From NCBI GenBank assembly GCA_035544215.1, contig DATKHY010000007.1:682001-746000 (forward strand): a stretch of 64,000 nt of DNA, read 5' to 3'. A model generated the notes under the pieces. That model made no database searches. It had not been told where the DNA came from and saw nothing but the letters and a program-made list of their open reading frames with translations. Of the stretch, positions 1 through 7,739 are shown piece by piece. Positions within the stretch are counted from its first letter, which is position 1; each line of letters starts with the position of its first letter. A program made the translations under genes and the position numbers. The DNA is from Candidatus Binatia bacterium. Its GTDB lineage: Bacteria; Vulcanimicrobiota; Vulcanimicrobiia; Vulcanimicrobiales; Vulcanimicrobiaceae.

Positions 1-1243
1 CCAGTGCGTCGTCGGACGCCGCCGAGTCGACGATTTCGACCGCGCTCTGCTCCGACAGCGATCCGAGGATCCCGTATCCGATCAGGCGCTCGGGGTGCCG
101 TACCCGGCGCGCGCAGGCCTCGAGATCGGTCGCATAGGCGTCGACGAAGAGGACCGTCTCGGGCCCGAGCGTCGCGTCGAGCCGCGCCATCACGTCGCCG
201 CGATCGCTCGCGCCATCGCCGACGTCGATCACGATCGTCGCGCCTTTTTGTAGGTGGCCGAGAAACTCGTCGTTCTCGATGCGGCCCGCGCGTTCGTAGC
301 GCTGCTCGACGGCGTCCGCAAGTTCGTCGCCGAGCCCGCCGAAGCCGACGACCACCACGAACTCATCCGGATCGCGATCGCCGCGCGGCGGTTCCACCGC
401 CGGCTCGAACCGCTCGTTTCTCCCGTCGTGGTAATCGTAGAAGCCCGCGCCGGTCTTGCGTCCGAGCCGCCCCTCGGCGACCATGCGCCGCTGCAGGCCG
501 ACGGGAGCGAGACGCTTTTCCTGCGTGCGCGCGTACACCGACTCGGTCGTTGCGAGATTCACGTCGAGGCCGATCAGATCCATCAACTCGAAAGGACCCA
601 TGCGAAAGCCGGCCGCGCGCGCCAGCGCGTCGAGCTCTTCGGCCGAAGCGACGCCGCTCTCCAGCGCGCGCAAAGACTGCAGATAGTATGGGCGCGCTAC
701 GCGATTGACGATGAAACCCGGCGTGTCCGCCGCGAAGACGGGATGCTTACCCAGCCGTACGGCGATCTCGAAACCTCGATCGATCGTGTCGTCGCTCGTC
801 TGCGGAGCGCCCACGACTTCGATCAGCTGCATGCGCTGCGGGGGGTTGAAGAAATGCAGCCCCAGCACGCGCTCAGGGTTGGGCACGACGTCCGCGAGCT
901 CGGCAACGGCCAGGGACGACGTGTTCGTGGCGAGCAGCGCATCCGGCGCGAGCACGCGCGCGAGTGCGACGAAGACGTCACGCTTGAGCTCAAATCTTTC
1001 GGGCACGGCTTCGATCGCCAGCGTCGCGCCGCTGCTCGACGGCATCGCGTCGCTCCAGCGAATGCGTCGCTCGATCGCGGCATCGTCCGCTCGCTGCGCC
1101 TCGCGCCGCACGAGCGCGACTCCTCGTTCGCGCGAAGCGGCCTGCGGCTCGACGACTTCGACGTCGTAACCGGCCCGCGCGGCGACGAAGGCGATTCCGG
1201 ATCCCATCGTCCCGCCGCCCACGATCAGCACACCGTCTCCCAT
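1..1243 (-). CDS. 3-hydroxyacyl-CoA dehydrogenase, PaaH-like, truncated by window edge
   Basis: NAD-dependent oxidation of 3-hydroxyacyl-CoA to 3-ketoacyl-CoA, in beta-oxidation or aromatic catabolism. The protein starts MGDGVLIVGGGTMGSG, a dinucleotide-binding glycine motif. It continues with NTSSLAVAEL and the family-typical GLHFFNPP segment near residue 128, then a 3HCDH C-terminal domain with PGFIVNRV. After about residue 270 a second Rossmann-like linker (VVVVGFGGLGDEL, RLIGYGILGS) appears, as in the longer PaaH/3-hydroxyadipyl-CoA dehydrogenase type, which carries a duplicated C-terminal domain. The 3' end lies outside the window. The ATG was chosen because no better start lies in frame before the divergent Nudix gene, about 55 bases away. 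The family call is firm; the substrate is unknown. Confidence 0.9.
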   Translation of the reverse strand, partial: MGDGVLIVGGGTMGSGIAFVAARAGYDVEVVEPQAASRERGVALVRREAQRADDAAIERRIRWSDAMPSSSGATLAIEAVPERFELKRDVFVALARVLAPDALLATNTSSLAVAELADVVPNPERVLGLHFFNPPQRMQLIEVVGAPQTSDDTIDRGFEIAVRLGKHPVFAADTPGFIVNRVARPYYLQSLRALESGVASAEELDALARAAGFRMGPFELMDLIGLDVNLATTESVYARTQEKRLAPVGLQRRMVAEGRLGRKTGAGFYDYHDGRNERFEPAVEPPRGDRDPDEFVVVVGFGGLGDELADAVEQRYERAGRIENDEFLGHLQKGATIVIDVGDGASDRGDVMARLDATLGPETVLFVDAYATDLEACARRVRHPERLIGYGILGSLSEQSAVEIVDSAASDDAL

Positions 1244-1297
1244 GTCGAGTCCGCTTCGTGAGAGGAGCCGCAAACGCTTCGTCGGTAGTCATGACCT

Positions 1298-1849
1298 GTG
1301 AAGAAGCCGGTCTGGCGCGTGCGCTCGTCGAGTTACGTCGTCGACTCGCCATTCATGCGGCTGCGCGTCGATGAGGTTGTGCTGCCCGACGGCTCGATCG
1401 TCCCCAACTACTACGTGCGGGAATCGAGCGGTTTCGTCACGGTCCTGGCGCTGACGCGCGACAAGCACGTCGTCCTGGTCCGCCAGTACCGATACGGATC
1501 GGATTCGATCCATCTCGAACTCCCCTCCGGCATGCTGTTACCCGGCGAGGACCCGCGCGAGTGCGCGCTGCGCGAGCTCGCGGAGGAGACGGGCTACGAC
1601 GTGGAACGCTGCGATCTCGTCGGCGAGTATCTACCCGAGCCCGTGCGCTCCGCGGCGCACGCCTACGTCTTCGTGGCGTCAGGCGGCGTCAAAGCGCGCG
1701 AGCTGCAGCTCGACGCGACCGAGGACCTCGAAGTGGAGCTGGCGACGCTCTCGAGTTTCCGGACGATGCTCCGGGATGGGACGATCGACTCGGGCGGGAC
1801 CATCGCTGCCGGCTACCGCGTCCTCGACTATTTGGGGAACCTCCCTTGA
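1298..1849 (+). CDS. Nudix hydrolase, ADP-ribose pyrophosphatase-like
   Basis: Predicted to hydrolyse a nucleoside diphosphate linked to another moiety, most likely ADP-ribose, in the cytoplasm. A complete Nudix box (G-x5-E-x7-R-E-x2-E-E-x-G) is seen as GMLLPGEDPRE then CALRELAEETGYD around residues 78-101. The N-terminal VVDSPFMRLRVDEVVLPDG segment and VRQYRYG preceding the box are typical of the ADP-ribose pyrophosphatase branch. Length (183 residues) fits. The start is GTG; an ATG seven bases upstream is out of frame. It stands alone, divergent from the dehydrogenase. Substrate specificity within Nudix cannot be read from the motif alone. Confidence 0.88.
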   Translation: MKKPVWRVRSSSYVVDSPFMRLRVDEVVLPDGSIVPNYYVRESSGFVTVLALTRDKHVVLVRQYRYGSDSIHLELPSGMLLPGEDPRECALRELAEETGYDVERCDLVGEYLPEPVRSAAHAYVFVASGGVKARELQLDATEDLEVELATLSSFRTMLRDGTIDSGGTIAAGYRVLDYLGNLP

Positions 1850-1885
1850 AACCTGACGCCGTGGCGCCCGGTAGATAACGACGCT

Positions 1886-2098
1886 ATGCGTACTCCGACC
1901 CGACCCGGCTTTCACCCGATGGTCGCGCTGTTTCTCAAACTGACGGCGCTCGTCGCGATCGTTATCGTGGTGTTCGTGCTCACCGGCTACCTTTTGAAGA
2001 TCCTGATCGTGGCCGCCGTCATCGCCGCGGTCTTGCTCGGCGGTTACTGGGTGTACAGCGCGTTCCGCCGCCGCTCGAACCAGCCCATCATTCGTTAG
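1886..2098 (+). CDS. Small two-helix membrane protein of unknown function
   Basis: A 70-residue protein with a short polar N-terminus. Two hydrophobic helices (about residues 13-33 and 36-56) are joined by a tight lysine-containing turn, and the tail is basic (RRRSNQP). I do not recognise a family. It follows the Nudix gene by 36 bases on the same strand and could be co-transcribed. Its last 11 bases overlap the end of the convergent alpha/beta hydrolase gene. The composition is clearly membrane-like, which supports it as a real gene. Confidence 0.6.
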   Translation: MRTPTRPGFHPMVALFLKLTALVAIVIVVFVLTGYLLKILIVAAVIAAVLLGGYWVYSAFRRRSNQPIIR

Positions 2099-2882
2099 CG
2101 GCTAACCAATCCATTAGGGCGTCGCGCACGCGACCCGGCTCCTCGAGCATCGGGAGGTGCGCGCTTTCGCCGCACTCCACGACCCGCGCGCGCGCAAATC
2201 GCCGCGCGACGTCCCGCGACTCTTCGATAGGGACGACCACATCGCGCCCGCCCGCGATCACGAGCACGGGAAGGTCGAGATCGGCGGCGATGTCGTCTGA
2301 AGGGGAGCGCAGCGCCATGCCGCGCAGCGTGGCCGCTGCGCCCGACGGATTCGTTTGCCGCGCGATCGCACAGGCGCGCTCGACCACCTCGCGGCGAGTG
2401 TCGCGCGCGAGCAGGCGCGGCAGGTAAGCCTCGACGACGGGCTCGATCGCACCGGCGCGCTCCGTCCTGTCGGCCAGCTCGCGCCGCGCCGCGGCCTGCT
2501 CCGGCGAATCCGCGGCGAGCCGGCTCGCAACGAGCGCGAGGTGTGAGACGCGCTCCGTAAACATGCGCGCAAACGCTAGGGCGACGTATCCGCCCATCGA
2601 GTGACCGATCAGAGCGGCGCGCTCGATTCCGAGCGCGTCGAGCAGCGTCGCGACATCCGCGGCGAGCCTTTCCATGAGGTACGGTCCGTCCGGAACGCTC
2701 GACTTTCCGGCGCCGCGCAAGTCGAGACGGACGACGCGCGCGATTGTTGCGAGCGCATCGTTCTGTGCGTCCCAGATCGCGCGCGCGAACGGAAATCCAT
2801 GAATCAGAACGACCGCGCGCGATGCCGCGCTTCCATCCACGCGTGCATCGATGCGTGCGCCGTCATCGGTCAAAACTTGCAT
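2088..2882 (-). CDS. Alpha/beta-fold hydrolase
   Basis: Serine hydrolase of the alpha/beta superfamily. The oxyanion segment VVLIHGFPFARAIWD, the nucleophile elbow GHSMGG, the acid in VIAGGRDVVVP and the histidine in ESAHLPMLEEP are all present in order, so the catalytic triad is intact. Length (264 residues from this start) is typical of esterase/haloperoxidase-like members. The ATG giving MQVLTDDGARIDARV was preferred because the upstream in-frame extension runs across a likely divergent promoter and has no hydrolase character. Substrate cannot be predicted. It diverges from the histone-like gene. Confidence 0.88.
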   Translation of the reverse strand: MQVLTDDGARIDARVDGSAASRAVVLIHGFPFARAIWDAQNDALATIARVVRLDLRGAGKSSVPDGPYLMERLAADVATLLDALGIERAALIGHSMGGYVALAFARMFTERVSHLALVASRLAADSPEQAAARRELADRTERAGAIEPVVEAYLPRLLARDTRREVVERACAIARQTNPSGAAATLRGMALRSPSDDIAADLDLPVLVIAGGRDVVVPIEESRDVARRFARARVVECGESAHLPMLEEPGRVRDALMDWLAANE

Positions 2883-2905
2883 TGGCGCTCGTAATACTGT
2901 ATAAG
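2877..2905 (+). promoter_or_regulatory. Candidate sigma70-type promoter for the histone-like gene
   Basis: TTGCAT and TATAAG are separated by 17 bases, 40-55 bases upstream of the histone-like coding region. The -10 matches consensus at five of six positions; the -35 is weak (three of six). It overlaps the start codon of the divergent hydrolase, so the two genes may compete. Confidence 0.45.
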
Positions 2906-2959
2906 GTAGGCAACACCCCTGGTCGATTGCTGACCAGAGAAAGGATGACTCCACAACCA

Positions 2960-3229
2960 ATGGCAGTCAAACGTAGAAAGAAGAAGGCGGCAGCAAAGGC
3001 TGCAGCGCCGAAGCGCAAGGTCACGCGCAAGAAGGCCACACGCAAGAAGGCCGCGCGTAAGGTCGGACGCAAGGTGCGCAAGGCCGCACGCAAGGTCGGG
3101 CGCAAGGCGCGCAAGGCCGTACGCAAGGGCGCACGCAAGGCGCGCAAGGCCGTACGCAAGGGTGCGCGCAAAGTGCGCAAAGCCGCCCGCAAGGGCGCCC
3201 GCAAGGCGCGCAAGAAGGCCGCCGCCTAA
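2960..3229 (+). CDS. Histone H1-like, lysine/arginine/alanine-rich DNA-binding protein
   Basis: An 89-residue protein made almost entirely of K, R, A, V and G. It starts MAVKRRKKKAAAKAAAPK and then carries near-identical 11-residue units of the form ARKAVRKGARK. These correspond to 33-base tandem repeats in the DNA from about 3085 to 3215. Such proteins (HctA/B, eukaryotic H1 tail-like) bind DNA non-specifically and compact the nucleoid. Two in-frame ATGs exist. The first (2945) directly abuts the AGAAAGG sequence with no spacer, so the second is preferred, though its spacing (15 bases) is long. Repeat length suggests copy-number variation between strains. Confidence 0.82.
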   Translation: MAVKRRKKKAAAKAAAPKRKVTRKKATRKKAARKVGRKVRKAARKVGRKARKAVRKGARKARKAVRKGARKVRKAARKGARKARKKAAA

Positions 3230-3245
3230 CCTCAAACGCCTCGAA

Positions 3246-3270
3246 ACTCCGTCGGTATAGCCGGCGGAGT
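3246..3270. terminator. Hairpin preceding the main terminator
   Basis: ACTCCGTCGG and CCGGCGGAGT form a ten-pair stem with one G-T wobble and a TATAG loop. It lies in the convergent gap just before the stronger terminator. It has no following T-run, so it is an accessory structure or part of a tandem terminator. Confidence 0.5.
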
Positions 3271-3273
3271 ATT

Positions 3274-3304
3274 AGCGAGTCGCCTCCGGCGACTCGCTTT
3301 TTCT
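3274..3304 (+). terminator. Rho-independent terminator of the histone-like gene
   Basis: A perfect 11-pair stem (AGCGAGTCGCC / GGCGACTCGCT) with a TCC loop is followed directly by TTTTT. It is the clearest terminator in the window. It lies between the converging histone-like gene and the MFS transporter, whose stop codon touches its distal end. Confidence 0.88.
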
Positions 3305-4542
3305 TATACTTTGCGGACGGCCGGAATAGAAAACCAAATCGCGAGGAACATCGCGACGCAGACGGCGCCGGCGAACGCGAAGGTGGGGCGCAGCCCGATC
3401 GCCGCGGCGATCGCGCCGTCGACGAGCGATCCGAGCGGAACCACGCCGATCGCGATCATCGTGTAGACGGCGAGGGCGCGGCCGCGCACGTCGTCCGGGG
3501 AGAGAACCTGGATCAGCGTATTCGTGACACCCAGCGTCGCGAGCGTACCGATGCCGATCGTGAAGAGCACCGGCAGCGCCCATCCGAGCGTGGGAACGAA
3601 CGCGAGCGCCAACACGCCCGCCGACATCAGCAGCCCCGATTGCAGCCAGAGACGCGAGCGGCGTTCGCGCTGCGCGAAATGCGCGGTGACGAGCGCGCCG
3701 CCGAAACCGCCGACGCCGGCCGCCGACACGGCCCAACCCAAGCCGCGCGCTCCCGCGTGCAGCACGTTGACGGCCAGAGCCGGAATGAGTTGACCGTAAG
3801 GCCGCGTCAGGATCGCCGTGACCAGCTGCGCGAGTAAGATCCAGCGCAGCGCCGGATGCCGCACGATGAAGACGATCCCGTATCGCATGGCGTACAGCGC
3901 GGACTCGCGGCGCGTTGCGGAGGGCGGCGACGGGCGCATCATGATCACCGCCACGACGACGGCGAGCGTCGCCGCCGCGTTGAAATAGAACGCTCCAGCC
4001 ACACCGAACCACACGATCAGCAGACCCGCGAGCGCGGGGCCGATGACAGCCGGTGCGTTGAAGGCGATCGAGTTGAGCCCGACCGCGTTGCCGACGTATT
4101 GACGGTCGACGAGCAGCGGCACCCAGCTCTGGCGCACCGGCGAATCGAAGCCGTTGGCGGCCGAGTTCAGCGCCGAGAGAACGACCAGGCTGGTGAGGTC
4201 CAGCCGATGCGTCGTCGCGAGCACGGCCAGCATGAAGGCGGCGAACGCCATCGTCGTGTTCGTGACGAACAGCACGCGCCGGCGTGGCAAGTCGTCGGCC
4301 ACCACGCCGGCGAGCGGGGACAGCAGCAAAACGGGGATGGCGCGGGCCGCGCCGAGGATGCCGAGCTCGAGCGCGGCGCGGTGCGGCGAGCCGGCCATGC
4401 GCGCGACGAAGAAGCCCATCGCCGTGAACTGCATCCACGTGCCGAGGTTGGAGATCAGCAGCCCCAGCCAGAGCAAACGAAAGTCGCGATAGCGCAGCGG
4501 GGCGAGGATGGACGCGCGGCGCCCGGCGGCCTCTTCGATCAC
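3304..4542 (-). CDS. MFS transporter, EntS/MFS_3-type exporter
   Basis: Twelve-helix major facilitator protein, 412 residues, in the cytoplasmic membrane. It begins with a typical LAPLRYRDFRLLWLGLLISNLGTWMQ first helix. The loop between helices 2 and 3 has GVVADDLPRRRVL (the MFS loop 2-3 motif), and the later helices include DDVRGRALAVYTM. This pattern is that of drug/siderophore exporters. The GTG start overlaps the stop of the upstream kinase gene as GTGA, so the two are translationally coupled. The reading frame extends upstream as an arginine-rich shadow of the kinase gene and should not be taken as part of the protein. Substrate unknown. Confidence 0.88.
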   Translation of the reverse strand: MIEEAAGRRASILAPLRYRDFRLLWLGLLISNLGTWMQFTAMGFFVARMAGSPHRAALELGILGAARAIPVLLLSPLAGVVADDLPRRRVLFVTNTTMAFAAFMLAVLATTHRLDLTSLVVLSALNSAANGFDSPVRQSWVPLLVDRQYVGNAVGLNSIAFNAPAVIGPALAGLLIVWFGVAGAFYFNAAATLAVVVAVIMMRPSPPSATRRESALYAMRYGIVFIVRHPALRWILLAQLVTAILTRPYGQLIPALAVNVLHAGARGLGWAVSAAGVGGFGGALVTAHFAQRERRSRLWLQSGLLMSAGVLALAFVPTLGWALPVLFTIGIGTLATLGVTNTLIQVLSPDDVRGRALAVYTMIAIGVVPLGSLVDGAIAAAIGLRPTFAFAGAVCVAMFLAIWFSIPAVRKV

Positions 4543-5150
4543 GCGCGTCGAGCGCGTACGGCGGCGACGATCGCGGCGGTGGTTTGCGCGGCGTCGATCC
4601 GCGACGTGTCGATGCACAGATCGTAGGCGCGCGCGTCGCCGAAGGCCACGCCGTACCACTCCTGTAGGTACGCGGCGCGAGCGCTGTCGACGCGATCGAC
4701 CTCGGCCTCGGCGACCTCCGGCCGGATACCGGTGGCCTCCACGACGCGCGCGACCCGCCAGGCTCGCGGAGCGTGGAAGAACACGCGCAGCACGTCGGGT
4801 CGAGCGCCGAGGATCGCGAACGCACCGCGTCCGACGATCACCGCGTTGCCGCGCGCCGCGTACTCGCGCACCGCGTCCTGAACCGCGTGCAGAAGCGCCT
4901 CGCCGAAGGGCGGCTCCGCCGAGGCCTGCGCGAGCTCCGGCGTCGCGCGCTCGAGACTCGTGAGAAGCCGCTCACCCAGCGAACGCTGCGCGTCTTCGTT
5001 GGCGTCCACGTCTTGGGGCGTGATGCGCAGCCGCTTGGCGACTACCACCGGAAGCTGCTGGTCCACGTACGCGTAACCGAGCTCCTCCGCGACGCGCGCC
5101 GCTATCGCGAGGGCTCCCGATCCGTATTCGTTGGAGACGGTTACGATCAC
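4539..5150 (-). CDS. Cytidylate-kinase-like family protein
   Basis: 203 residues resembling the cytidylate kinase-like family. It has an N-terminal VTVSNEYGSGALAIAARVAEELGY strand-loop-helix and then YVDQQL, as in CMP kinase homologues. The central NAVIVGRGAFAILG and the arginine-rich VFFHAPRAWRVARVVE region follow the family order. The phosphate-binding loop (EYGSGALAIA) lacks the usual GKST end, so ATP binding may be altered. It starts with GTG and no obvious ribosome site. It is the first gene of a two-gene unit with the MFS exporter and diverges from the ABC ATPase. Physiological substrate unknown. Confidence 0.75.
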   Translation of the reverse strand: MIVTVSNEYGSGALAIAARVAEELGYAYVDQQLPVVVAKRLRITPQDVDANEDAQRSLGERLLTSLERATPELAQASAEPPFGEALLHAVQDAVREYAARGNAVIVGRGAFAILGARPDVLRVFFHAPRAWRVARVVEATGIRPEVAEAEVDRVDSARAAYLQEWYGVAFGDARAYDLCIDTSRIDAAQTTAAIVAAVRARRA

Positions 5151-5176
5151 CGGAAAAGGAGTACGCAGGGCCGAAT

Positions 5177-6193
5177 GTGCGTGTCCTGCCGATCGTAGAA
5201 ACGCGCGACCTGCGCAAAGTCTTTCGCACCCCCAAGCGCACGCCCGGGGCTCTGGGCGCCCTGCGCTCCCTTTTCTCGCGCGAATACGAGGAACGGGTCG
5301 CGGTCGACAAGGTGACGTTTTCGCTGGAACCGGGCGAGCTCGTCGGTTACATCGGCCCGAACGGCGCCGGCAAGTCCACGACGATCAAGATGTTGACGGG
5401 CATCCTCGTGCCGACGTCGGGGCAGGTGAACGTAGCCGGACTCGTTCCGTGGAAGCAGCGCAAGGAAAACGCCCGCAACATCGGCGTCGTGTTCGGGCAG
5501 CGCAGCCAGCTCTATTGGGATCTTCCGCTCGTCGAGTCGTTCGAGCTGCTCCGAGCCATCTACGGAATTCCCGCCGAGCAGTATCGCCGTAACGTAGCTG
5601 AGTTCGTCGACATCCTCGAGATGGACGAGTTCATGAAGACGCCCGTGCGCCAGCTCTCGCTGGGCCAGCGCATGCGCGGCGATTTCGCCGCCGCGCTGCT
5701 GCACAGCCCGAAGATCGTCTATCTCGACGAGCCGACGATCGGATTGGACGTGGTCGCGAAGGAGGCCATCCGCGAGTTCATCGCGCGCATCAACGCGGAG
5801 CGCGGCACGACGATCGTTCTCACGACGCACGACCTCGCCGACGTCGAGCGCCTGTGCCGGCGCATCATCCTGATCGATCGCGGAACGTTGATCTACGACG
5901 GCGACATCGGGCGCATCAAGAGCGAGTATGGACGCTTCCGCACGCTAGTCGTGCGCTTTAGCGGTCCGGTAGAGCAACCCGCACTGGACGGAGCGCAGCT
6001 CGTAAGCAGCGAGGACTCCACCGCGCGCTTTCGCTTCGATCGCAACAGGGAGCGCGCTGATCTGCTCGTGCGGCAAGCGAGTGAGCGTTACTGCGTCGAA
6101 GACGTCAGCTTAGAGGAACCGGACCTCGAATCGATCATCCGCCGCATCTACGTCGAGGGGTACGAGCGGCAACCGGAGGAAGACGCGTCATGA
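5177..6193 (+). CDS. ABC-2 transporter ATPase subunit
   Basis: ATP-binding subunit of an export-type (ABC-2) transporter, 338 residues. It shows Walker A GPNGAGKSTT, a Q-loop region (GVVFGQRSQLYWDLP), a signature written LSLGQRMRGD rather than LSGGQ, Walker B IVYLDEPTIGLD and the switch histidine TTHDLADVE. A C-terminal extension of about 100 residues is usual for the DrrA/NatA-like branch. The QRSQLYWDLP Q-loop is typical of ATPases paired with two ABC-2 permeases of the DUF990-like type. Two such permeases lie downstream. The stop overlaps the next start as ATGA. Exported substrate unknown. Confidence 0.92.
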   Translation: MRVLPIVETRDLRKVFRTPKRTPGALGALRSLFSREYEERVAVDKVTFSLEPGELVGYIGPNGAGKSTTIKMLTGILVPTSGQVNVAGLVPWKQRKENARNIGVVFGQRSQLYWDLPLVESFELLRAIYGIPAEQYRRNVAEFVDILEMDEFMKTPVRQLSLGQRMRGDFAAALLHSPKIVYLDEPTIGLDVVAKEAIREFIARINAERGTTIVLTTHDLADVERLCRRIILIDRGTLIYDGDIGRIKSEYGRFRTLVVRFSGPVEQPALDGAQLVSSEDSTARFRFDRNRERADLLVRQASERYCVEDVSLEEPDLESIIRRIYVEGYERQPEEDAS

Positions 6194-6948
6194 TCCTTTC
6201 CAGCGGCACGAAACGGCCGAAGATCCACTCGAGCGCGTACGTGGCGCCGAGCGCGATCGTGAGCGGCGACGTCACGATCGGCGCGGGCTGTGCGGTGCTG
6301 CACGGCGCCGTCATCGCTGCCGAGGGCGCGGCGCTGCGCATCGGCGATCAGAGCGTCATCATGGAGCACGCCGTACTGCGATCCAGCGGCGGAAGCGCGC
6401 TCGTTTTCCCTTTGAGCGTTGGCGCGCGCTGCATCGTCGGCCCGCATGCGTACGTCGTCGGAGCGACGCTCGGCGATGGCTGTTTCGTAGCTTCCGGCGC
6501 CAAGGTCTTCAACGGCGCGATCCTGGAAGCGGGCAGCGGCGTCGCACTCGGCGGGATCGTCCACGTCAAATCGCGCCTGCGCGCCGGCGCGAGCGTGCCG
6601 ATGCAGCACATCGCGTTCGGCGATCCCGCGTCGATCTACCCGCCGGAGAAGGCACCGGAGATTCACGCCAAGATGAACTTCTTCGCCGACGTCTTCAACC
6701 TCGAAGCCGGCGAGGACATGCGCGCGCGCGCCGCCGAGACGTACTCGAAGTTCCTCCGCAAGTTCCACGCGCAGGACTCGGCGCTCGAGGAGCACCGCAA
6801 CGTCAGGCCGCAGCCGCGGCGGTCGGGCGAGGAGCCGCCCCAAACTCAGGCGACCGAAGTGGACAAGGTCGTCGACGTCATGATGCTCGAGCTCGAAGAG
6901 ATGGAGCATCGCCGCCAGGAGGCCATCAAGCGACAGAAGGGCCGCTGA
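6190..6948 (+). CDS. Left-handed beta-helix (hexapeptide repeat) protein, gamma-carbonic-anhydrase-like fold
   Basis: The first 150 residues have hexapeptide periodicity (AYVAPSAIVSGDVTIGAGC, VGARCIVGPHAYVVGATLGDG), as in CaiE/PaaY/gamma carbonic anhydrase proteins. The C-terminal 90 residues are helical, charged and coiled-coil-like (EVDKVVDVMMLELEEMEHRR). In the positions where these enzymes carry zinc histidines, I read MEHAVL and GPHAYVVG rather than the usual GHxAxxHG, so the metal site appears lost. It overlaps the ABC ATPase stop by ATGA and precedes a permease, so it belongs to the exporter operon. A structural or acyltransferase-like role is possible; I would not call it a carbonic anhydrase. 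Confidence 0.75.
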   Translation: MILSSGTKRPKIHSSAYVAPSAIVSGDVTIGAGCAVLHGAVIAAEGAALRIGDQSVIMEHAVLRSSGGSALVFPLSVGARCIVGPHAYVVGATLGDGCFVASGAKVFNGAILEAGSGVALGGIVHVKSRLRAGASVPMQHIAFGDPASIYPPEKAPEIHAKMNFFADVFNLEAGEDMRARAAETYSKFLRKFHAQDSALEEHRNVRPQPRRSGEEPPQTQATEVDKVVDVMMLELEEMEHRRQEAIKRQKGR

Positions 6949-6953
6949 TTCAC

Positions 6954-7739
6954 TTGACCCCCTATGTCGAGTTCGCGAAAAAGGCGTTCGCGCGTGAGGC
7001 CACCTACCGCATGGAGGTCCTCACCGAAATCGGCTCTCTCGTCCTGCGGGTCTACATCCTGCGATCGCTGTGGACCGCGCTGTACGCGCAGAACGCCGCG
7101 CCGATAAATTTGCCGCTCCACAGCATGATCACGTATGCGACGATCGCGATGCTCATGTCGCTGATCCTCGAGGTGGACGGCACGCGGCTGATACGGGAAA
7201 AGCTGCGCGAGGGAACGATCGCTACGGATTTGATGAAGCCGATCAGCGTACCGCTGTATTTCTTCAGCGACGGGTTCGGCCAGACGGTCCTGCACGCCGT
7301 CCTCGTGATCCCGTCGCTGCTCATTGCGCTGCTCTTGGTGCACATCGACGTGCCGCCGCCGGCGACGTTCGCGGCGTTTCTGCTGGCCTTCGCGATCGGT
7401 TACGGCGTGAATTTCTTCTTGAATTTCCTGATGAACAGCATCGCCTTCTGGACGCTGGAAACGTTCGCGGCACAGCTGATCGTCCGGTGGGCGTCCGACC
7501 TGCTGTCGGGACAGATCATCCCGCTGACGCTCTTCCCGGGGATATTCGGACGCATCGTCTTCGCGCTGCCCTTCGCGGCGATCTACTCGACGCCGCTACT
7601 GATCTACGTCGGCGTAATCCCGCCGGAGCAATGGGCAGTCAGCATCGCGGCGCAGGTCGCGTGGCTGGCGCTGTTTGCGGTCGCCGCGTCCGTCGTGTGG
7701 CGCGCGGCGTCGAACCGCGTCGTCATTCAGGGCGGCTGA
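6954..7739 (+). CDS. ABC-2 transporter permease (first subunit)
   Basis: 261 residues with six predicted membrane helices, matching ABC-2 permeases of the DUF990-like type. It begins with a cytoplasmic amphipathic stretch (YVEFAKKAFAREATYRMEVL), and the intracellular loop LIREKLREGTIATDLMKPISVPLYFF has the G-x-I-x-x-x-L-x-K-P pattern typical of these proteins. The start is TTG, six bases after the hexapeptide gene stop. It should pair with the second permease at 9.4 kb to form the membrane channel. Its last 17 bases overlap the end of the convergent pirin gene. Confidence 0.88.
   Translation: MTPYVEFAKKAFAREATYRMEVLTEIGSLVLRVYILRSLWTALYAQNAAPINLPLHSMITYATIAMLMSLILEVDGTRLIREKLREGTIATDLMKPISVPLYFFSDGFGQTVLHAVLVIPSLLIALLLVHIDVPPPATFAAFLLAFAIGYGVNFFLNFLMNSIAFWTLETFAAQLIVRWASDLLSGQIIPLTLFPGIFGRIVFALPFAAIYSTPLLIYVGVIPPEQWAVSIAAQVAWLALFAVAASVVWRAASNRVVIQGG

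Noticed and set aside
254-1261. A 335-residue plus-strand open frame over the dehydrogenase
   Set aside because: Shadow: the minus strand has a complete 3-hydroxyacyl-CoA dehydrogenase with clear motifs; the plus frame is arginine-rich with none.
3085-3215. CRISPR-like tandem 33-base repeats
   Set aside because: They are contiguous, in frame and code the lysine-rich repeat protein; no spacers or cas genes.
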